Positions 14,585-19,194 of a stretch of DNA of 19,194 nt are shown piece after piece. The position numbers and the translations under genes are program-made. The first letter of the stretch is position 1. Every line of letters starts with the position of its first letter. Where the stretch lies: the NCBI GenBank assembly GCA_044375455.1, contig JBILMQ010000030.1:1-19194 (forward strand), in the 5' to 3' direction. Below the pieces are notes generated by a model. That model did not search any database, was not told the DNA's origin, and saw nothing but the letters and a program-made list of their open reading frames with translations. The stretch comes from JBEIHX01 sp044375455 (lineage in GTDB: Bacteria > Pseudomonadota > Alphaproteobacteria > Caulobacterales > Aquidulcibacteraceae).

Positions 14585-15337
14585 CTAGAGGACCGTCAGC
14601 ATGCTGGCGACCAAGGGGTGGCGTACGATGTCGGCATCGCTCAGGCGCACCACGCTGACCCCCTTCAGCGCGTCCAGCTTGTTAGCGACGGTGGCAAGCC
14701 CGGACAGTTCTGGCAGCAAGTCGGTCTGGGCGGGATCGCCGGTGATCACCATGGTCGAACTCCAGCCGAGCCTGGTCAGCAACATCTTGAGTTGCGTGTA
14801 GGTGCAGTTCTGGGCCTCATCGATCACGACGAAGGCGTTGTTGAGCGTACGTCCGCGCATATAGCCGACGGGGGCGATTTCGATCTGGCCCTCGGCCATC
14901 ATGGCCTTCATGCGTTTCGTCGACAGCCGGTCTGACAGGGCGTCGGTTAGGGGCCGCAGATAAGGGGCGAGCTTGTCCTCCAGATCGCCTGGAAGAAATC
15001 CGAGGCTTTCTCCAGCCTCCACTGCCGGGCGCGATAGCACAATGCGGCTCACCTTGCCGGCCTCAAGCGCTTCAACAGCCTTGGTGATTGCGAGGTAGGT
15101 CTTGCCCGTGCCGGCGGGTCCGAGCGCGACCACGAGATGGTGCGCGTCGATGGCCGACAGGAGCATGGCTTGACCTTCGCTCTTTGCACGGACGTTTTTG
15201 ACGAAGCGCTGCTGCCCGTCGCGTGTCGCCTCAAAGCCGGCGTCGACCGGAAACAGATGGCGCACCTTGTCTTCGCCGGCGCGCCGCTGGATGTCCGCTA
15301 CGCCTTTGGTCCGCCGGGTCTGTGCTCGTTTGGCCAT
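14585..15337 (-). CDS. PhoH family protein
   Basis: P-loop ATPase of the PhoH family, 250 residues; members have been linked to RNA handling and stress, but the role here is not known. Motifs: Walker A GPAGTGKT (73-80); SRIVLSRPAVEAGESLGFLP (97-116), typical of the family; Walker B VVIDEAQN (170-177); and VITGDPAQTDL (197-207). Residues 1-25 are basic. It starts at ATG 15337 with GGAGG 6 nt upstream. This is the shorter, stand-alone PhoH form. The ybeY and corC genes that often follow the other phoH copy in alphaproteobacteria are absent here, so the symbol is left blank. It is divergent from the carbonic anhydrase gene. Confidence 0.93.
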   Translation of the reverse strand: MAKRAQTRRTKGVADIQRRAGEDKVRHLFPVDAGFEATRDGQQRFVKNVRAKSEGQAMLLSAIDAHHLVVALGPAGTGKTYLAITKAVEALEAGKVSRIVLSRPAVEAGESLGFLPGDLEDKLAPYLRPLTDALSDRLSTKRMKAMMAEGQIEIAPVGYMRGRTLNNAFVVIDEAQNCTYTQLKMLLTRLGWSSTMVITGDPAQTDLLPELSGLATVANKLDALKGVSVVRLSDADIVRHPLVASMLTVL

Positions 15338-15747
15338 GGGTCGCCTCCATTGATGAGAAGAGATGGGCAGTGAGGGGGCTGCGCCGCCGACGCGATGCGC
15401 AACGGGCGGGCTGGCGGCTGACGGCGCCGTATGTCGCGCAGAAGCTTGGCCGCCCGCGAAAGGGGCGAAGTCACAGACGGGCGACGCGCGGTCGCGGCTG
15501 AGGTTTGCAGCACTGTGGCGGGGGTGTGGATGAAGCAGGATGCGCAGCCCGACCGCGTCGTGTGCGGTCTGCGGGAGATAACGCTGAAGACGCTGGTGCG
15601 CGTCACGCGGTCTCCTGTGGTTCGGGGCGACGCCCCGGCGATCACCGACTTTTCGATGATTCTCAGTCGAGATTTCACGCGACTGGGGTTAACAAGACCT
15701 GACTCCAACGTCGATCAGGACGGCTGGCCAACATCCTGGGAGGAGAA
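15338..15747. promoter_or_regulatory. Divergent promoter region of phoH and the carbonic anhydrase-glpK operon
   Basis: 410 nt without a recognised gene; open frames on both strands look like shadows. Near the carbonic anhydrase side are two GANTC sites (GATTC 15658-15662, GACTC 15701-15705) flanking a TTAAC (15689-15693), and an inverted repeat CGGGGC-GAC-GCCCCG (15623-15637). In this lineage GANTC is the CcrM methylation site and TTAAC is half of a CtrA box, so cell-cycle control is possible but unproven. Confidence 0.4.
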
Positions 15748-16284
15748 ATGCCTGTCTATGATTTGGGCGATGTCCGTATCGAGGCCCCGGCCGACGGCGC
15801 TTACTGGATTGCCCCTACGGCCTCGGTCATGGGCCGGGTGGTGCTGGGGTCAAACGCCAGCATCTGGTTCGGCGCGGTGCTGCGCGCCGACAATGAACCG
15901 ATCACCATCGGTGAAAATTCCAATATTCAGGACAACGCTGTGCTGCACACCGATCCCGGCTGCCCGCTGACCATCGGCGCCAATGTCACGGTCGGTCATC
16001 AGTCTATGCTGCATGGGTGCGTGATTGGGGACGGCAGTCTCGTCGGCATTCAGGCGGTTGTCTTGAACAGGGCGCGGATTGGAAGGAACTGCCTTATCGG
16101 TGCGAAGTCGCTGGTCACAGAAGGCATGGAGATACCTGACAATTGCCTCGTCATGGGCGCGCCTGGCAAGATCGTGCGCACGTTGAGCCCGGACCAGGCT
16201 GCGCGCATCGCGCTGGGCGCTCAGGTTTATGTTGCGAACTGGAAGCGATTCACCAAGGAGCTCAAGGAGCATAAAGCGCCATGA
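15748..16284 (+). CDS. Gamma carbonic anhydrase family protein
   Basis: Trimeric left-handed beta-helix protein of the gamma carbonic anhydrase/YrdA-PaaY group, 178 residues. Hexapeptide repeats run from about 20 to 140. The zinc ligands typical of the family are in place: VLHTDPG (His67) and VGHQSMLHG (His84, His89), with NIQDNAVLH before them, and the family ending LVMGAPGKIVR (134-144). Whether it hydrates CO2 is uncertain, because many bacterial members show little activity. The start has a strong GGGAGGAG 2-9 nt upstream. Its stop overlaps the glpK start (ATGA), so the two genes are probably translated together. Confidence 0.94.
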   Translation: MPVYDLGDVRIEAPADGAYWIAPTASVMGRVVLGSNASIWFGAVLRADNEPITIGENSNIQDNAVLHTDPGCPLTIGANVTVGHQSMLHGCVIGDGSLVGIQAVVLNRARIGRNCLIGAKSLVTEGMEIPDNCLVMGAPGKIVRTLSPDQAARIALGAQVYVANWKRFTKELKEHKAP

Positions 16285-17774
16285 CGCCTGATTGCATTCT
16301 GGTGATTGACGCGGGCACCACTTCCACCCGCGCCGTCGTTTTTGATCGTGCGTTCAGTCCGGTCAGCCTGGCTCAGAACGAGTTCACGCAGTTTTTTCCA
16401 GCCACCGATCGTGTGGAGCACGATGCTGACGAGATTTGGGAAAAGACCATCGATGCGTGCCGGGCCAGCATCGCCAAGGCCGGCGGCGTTGGCCGCATTG
16501 GCGCCATCGCGATCGCCAACCAGCGTGAAACGTCTGTGCTTTGGGAGCGGGCCGGCGGCGCGGTCTTATCGCGGGCGATTGTCTGGCAGGACCGCCGCGG
16601 CGCCGCGCGTTGCGCCGAACTTGTGGAAACCGGCAAGGCGCAGGAGATCCAGGAGCGGACCGGTCTGGTCGTTGACAGCTATTTCTCGGCTACGAAATTA
16701 GAGTGGCTGCTTAACAACATACCCAACGCGCGCACGCGCGCCGCACGTGGCGAGCTTGCCTTTGGCACGATCGATACGTTTCTTGTCGCGCGCCTCACCG
16801 GCGGTGCATCGCACGTGACGGATGCGACCAATGCGGCGCGCACTCTGCTTTACGACATCGCCGCTGGGCGCTTCGATCCGTGGCTGTGCGACCTGTTCGG
16901 CGTGTCGCCGTCGCTTTTGCCGGAAGTGCGCGATTCCTCCTCAGATTTCGGTGCGACGCGGGCGGACCTATTCGGTCGTGCGATTCCGATCCTGGGCGTG
17001 GCTGGCGACCAGCAGGCTGCGCTGGTCGGTCAGGCCTGTGTTTCGCCTGGACAGGCGAAGGCCACGTATGGGACCGGTTGTTTCTTGGTGGCAAACGCTG
17101 GTGCGCACCCGCCGCGCTCACGCAACAGATTGCTCGCCACAGTGGGCTACGCCATTGGCGGGCGCGCGAGTTACGCCCTCGAGGGATCCATATTCAACGC
17201 TGGAACGGTGGTGAAATGGATGCGCGACGACCTGCATTTTTTCACCAACGCGGCCGAGACCGCCGCGCTTGCTGCGAGCCTTGCGGGCAATGACGGCGTT
17301 TACATCGTCCCCGCCTTTACAGGGCTGGGCGCGCCGCACTGGCGGGCGGACGCGCGCGGCGTGATCATCGGGCTCACGCGGGCAACCAGTCCAGCCCATC
17401 TGGTGCGCGCAGGCCTTGAGGCGGCCGTGTATCAGACGGCGGATCTTCTCGCGGCGCTCGCTGCGGACGGTGTGACGGTTCGTGCGCTTCGGGTCGACGG
17501 GGGCATGGCTGCAAATGACTGGTTTTTGCAGTTTCTCGCGGATTATTGTGACGTGACTGTTGAGCGCCCGCCGATTGAAGAGATGACGGCCCTGGGGGCT
17601 GCCTATCTGGCGGGACTGCAGCTTGGCTGGATCCACGATGTCGCTGAGCTTGAGACGATCCACCGGGTGGCGCGACGCTACGAGCCTCGTATGAGCCCGA
17701 CGGAGCGTGCGCACCTGAAAGCAGGCTGGGACCGAGCGATAGCGGCGACTTTGGCTGCCACGGGAACGGGTTAG
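16281..17774 (+). CDS. glpK: Glycerol kinase
   Basis: Phosphorylates glycerol to sn-glycerol 3-phosphate using ATP, the entry step of glycerol catabolism. It is 497 residues, normal for the family. Features: N-terminal ATPase loop VIDAGTTSTRAVVFDR (8-23); IANQRETSVLWERAGG (78-93); FGGY kinase signature 1 YFSATKLEWLLNN (134-146); GVAGDQQAALVGQ with the catalytic Asp243; ATYGTGCFLV (261-270); EGSIFNAGTVVKWMRDDL (301-318); and VDGGMAANDWFLQFLADY (405-422). The ATG at 16281 overlaps the carbonic anhydrase stop. No glpD, glpF or glpR gene is in the window, so the pathway partners are elsewhere. The stop overlaps that of the convergent dacA gene by 4 bp. Confidence 0.96.
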   Translation: MTPDCILVIDAGTTSTRAVVFDRAFSPVSLAQNEFTQFFPATDRVEHDADEIWEKTIDACRASIAKAGGVGRIGAIAIANQRETSVLWERAGGAVLSRAIVWQDRRGAARCAELVETGKAQEIQERTGLVVDSYFSATKLEWLLNNIPNARTRAARGELAFGTIDTFLVARLTGGASHVTDATNAARTLLYDIAAGRFDPWLCDLFGVSPSLLPEVRDSSSDFGATRADLFGRAIPILGVAGDQQAALVGQACVSPGQAKATYGTGCFLVANAGAHPPRSRNRLLATVGYAIGGRASYALEGSIFNAGTVVKWMRDDLHFFTNAAETAALAASLAGNDGVYIVPAFTGLGAPHWRADARGVIIGLTRATSPAHLVRAGLEAAVYQTADLLAALAADGVTVRALRVDGGMAANDWFLQFLADYCDVTVERPPIEEMTALGAAYLAGLQLGWIHDVAELETIHRVARRYEPRMSPTERAHLKAGWDRAIAATLAATGTG

Positions 17775-19018
17775 AAGGTCTCGCGTCCGGCGACGCGCCC
17801 GCTTGTGACTGCGGGCGGGGAGGACGCTTGCGGTGCGTCGTTTGCCGGCGCCCCCGGTAATGTCGGCGGCGACTTCGTCAAATTGTCGAGCACGATTGGT
17901 GCAGGGCGGGCGAAGGTTGCTTCGGGCAGGTCTGCGGATACCCGTAGGGTTACTCTGTCGGGCGCCTGCACTGCTTCAAATAGCGGTGATGCGACATAGG
18001 AAATGAGTCTGGTTTCGCCGGGGAGGGAGGTCTCAGCGATCGCGATTTTCTCGCTCTCACGGCGTTGCAGTTCTGCAAAGGCCGCCTCAAGGAGCTCCTC
18101 CATGTGGCGGTCGCGCTGGCGTGCTGTGTCGCCGCCCATGACGACCGCGACCACGCGCTGCCCGTCGCGTTCGGCTGAGGACGTGAGGTTGAAGCCGGAC
18201 AGGCGGGTATAACCTGTCTTGATGCCGTCCACGCCGTTGACCCGGCCGAGAAGATTGTTGTGTGTCGGAATCCATGCCGTGCGCCAGGCCATGTGGTCGA
18301 TCGCAAAATACGGATACATTTGCGGAAAGTCCCGCATGATGGCCTGGCTGAGCACGGCAAGGTCGCGCGCTGTTGTGACTTGACGCGGGTCTGGCAGCCC
18401 GGATGCGTTAACGAAGCGGGTATGGGTCATGCCCAGTTCGCGCGCTTTTGCAGTCATCAGGTCAGCGAAGCGTGCTTCCGACCCGCCGATGCGTTCAGCG
18501 ACCGCGGCGGCGACGTCGTTCGCCGACTTTGTGACGAGGGCGCGGATCGCTTCGTCGACGGTCACGGTTTCTCCGACGCGAAGACCGAGTTTGGTGGGTG
18601 ATTGCCGATTGCAGCGGGCGGAGCATTCGATAGGATCGGAGAGGCGGATCTCGCCTCGTTCCACGGCGCCGAAAAGCATGTAGAGCGTCATCACCTTGGT
18701 GATGGACGCCGGGTAGCGTCGCTCATCGGCGAAGCGTGCGTGGAGCACCTCATTGGTCTGCGCATTGATGACGATTGACGCGTAGTTGGCGCCGCCCGCT
18801 GTAGCTGGCGCAGCCGCAAAACTTGCAGCAACCGCGGCCCCGGACAGGAGCCACAGCGCGCTTCTCGCCCCGAACTTCGGCCCGACGCCGCGCGCCGCCC
18901 AGCTGGCCGCCTGCGCGCGCTGTGTCTGACGCGCCAGATCCGCCTGTGCCAAGGTCTGCGCCTCAGGCGGCCCGGCTCGACGCAAACTCGCCTGGGGCTT
19001 TGGGGTGGGTGCACTCAC
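17771..19018 (-). CDS. dacA: D-alanyl-D-alanine carboxypeptidase (penicillin-binding protein 5/6, S11 family)
   Basis: Periplasmic serine peptidase that trims the terminal D-Ala from peptidoglycan stem peptides. Active-site motifs are complete: SITK (nucleophile Ser105, in YPASITKVMTLYM), SAN (165-167, in VTKSANDVAAAVAERIGG) and KTG (267-269, in VDGIKTGYTRLSGFNLTS). A C-terminal domain and a Pro/Ala-rich tail follow from about 320. GTG 19018 (415 residues) is preferred because AGGAG lies 8 nt upstream; an in-frame GTG at 19048 would add ten residues but has no ribosome site. The hydrophobic export segment (ALWLLSGAAVAASFAAAPAT) comes only after about 53 charged and polar residues, so the protein has an unusually long cytoplasmic lead or stays anchored. 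No C-terminal amphipathic anchor is obvious. Confidence 0.93.
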   Translation of the reverse strand: MSAPTPKPQASLRRAGPPEAQTLAQADLARQTQRAQAASWAARGVGPKFGARSALWLLSGAAVAASFAAAPATAGGANYASIVINAQTNEVLHARFADERRYPASITKVMTLYMLFGAVERGEIRLSDPIECSARCNRQSPTKLGLRVGETVTVDEAIRALVTKSANDVAAAVAERIGGSEARFADLMTAKARELGMTHTRFVNASGLPDPRQVTTARDLAVLSQAIMRDFPQMYPYFAIDHMAWRTAWIPTHNNLLGRVNGVDGIKTGYTRLSGFNLTSSAERDGQRVVAVVMGGDTARQRDRHMEELLEAAFAELQRRESEKIAIAETSLPGETRLISYVASPLFEAVQAPDRVTLRVSADLPEATFARPAPIVLDNLTKSPPTLPGAPANDAPQASSPPAVTSGRVAGRETF

Positions 19019-19194
19019 CAGCGGCTCTCCTGCGGCGATCGAATCCACATAAATATGTATGGATGGTTGCTTGCCGGAAAGTTAATGCCCGTTAACACGG
19101 GGGTCCGGGGCGGCGACCGGCTCTTTCTGAAGATTTTGTGCGGTGCAGCAATTGTTCGTTGACTTCGCGCGTGCAGCATGGCACAAATCACAAT
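19019..19194. promoter_or_regulatory. Upstream region of dacA with a CtrA-like motif and AT-rich palindrome
   Basis: On the minus strand, reading toward dacA, there is TTAAC-GGGCA-TTAAC (19096-19081 region), two TTAA boxes 6 nt apart; the canonical CtrA box has 7 nt. Nearer the gene are ACATA-AA-TATGT (19047-19058), a perfect 5-bp-arm palindrome, and GAATC (19041-19045), a GANTC site. No other gene is recognised before the window end. Confidence 0.35.

Noticed and set aside
15298..15708. 136-residue minus-strand frame upstream of and overlapping the phoH start
   Set aside because: Arg/Ser/Thr-rich composition, and it overlaps the phoH ribosome site and start in another frame; more likely a GC-driven shadow.
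1..19194. CRISPR array, tRNA or rRNA genes, prophage or toxin-antitoxin module
   Set aside because: No regularly spaced repeat-spacer pattern, tRNA-like T-loop and cloverleaf sequences, or typical phage or toxin-antitoxin gene products were seen.

Overview
The window reads as a chromosomal segment of a high-GC alphaproteobacterium, probably from the Caulobacterales/Maricaulales/Hyphomonadales group. The pointers are an SspB-alpha type ClpXP adaptor ending in the XB tail, DUF2093 directly behind xseA, DUF3126 directly behind cysE, a short PhoH protein, and GANTC and TTAA motifs in some intergenic gaps. No lineage marker such as 16S rRNA is present, so the placement is inference.

Layout. 1-2745 is a minus-strand operon xseA > DUF2093 > M23 lipoprotein; the lipoprotein runs off the left edge. 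A PaaG-like enoyl-CoA hydratase/isomerase is divergent from it (2889-3701). Then come sspB and a PaaI-type thioesterase on the minus strand (3790-4850), their ends overlapping. 4851-6178 has no intact gene: it holds a decayed IS5-type transposase (about 5044-5863) and two short tandem repeats. ald (alanine dehydrogenase) follows on the minus strand, then about 860 nt without a recognisable gene. queF comes next, overlapping tail to tail with a mechanosensitive channel gene that lies behind a nitroreductase gene on the minus strand.

10568-13535 is a compact plus-strand run: TetR regulator, NUDIX hydrolase (ATGA overlap), cysE, and a DUF3126 gene that looks internally duplicated. A secreted TPR-like protein of unknown role (13721-14551) and a convergent phoH follow. 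The right end carries a gamma carbonic anhydrase gene coupled to glycerol kinase (glpK), which meets dacA (D,D-carboxypeptidase) tail to tail with a 4-bp stop overlap.

Most genes are housekeeping: DNA repair nuclease, envelope peptidases, proteolysis adaptor, queuosine, cysteine, alanine and glycerol metabolism. I did not find a convincing new defence or mobile system. The more unusual points are the four-copy 15-bp repeat at the coupled start of the NUDIX gene, the duplicated DUF3126 domain, the long Cys-containing N-terminal extension of the TetR protein, stacked hairpins in the queF leader, and short tandem repeats around the IS remnant.
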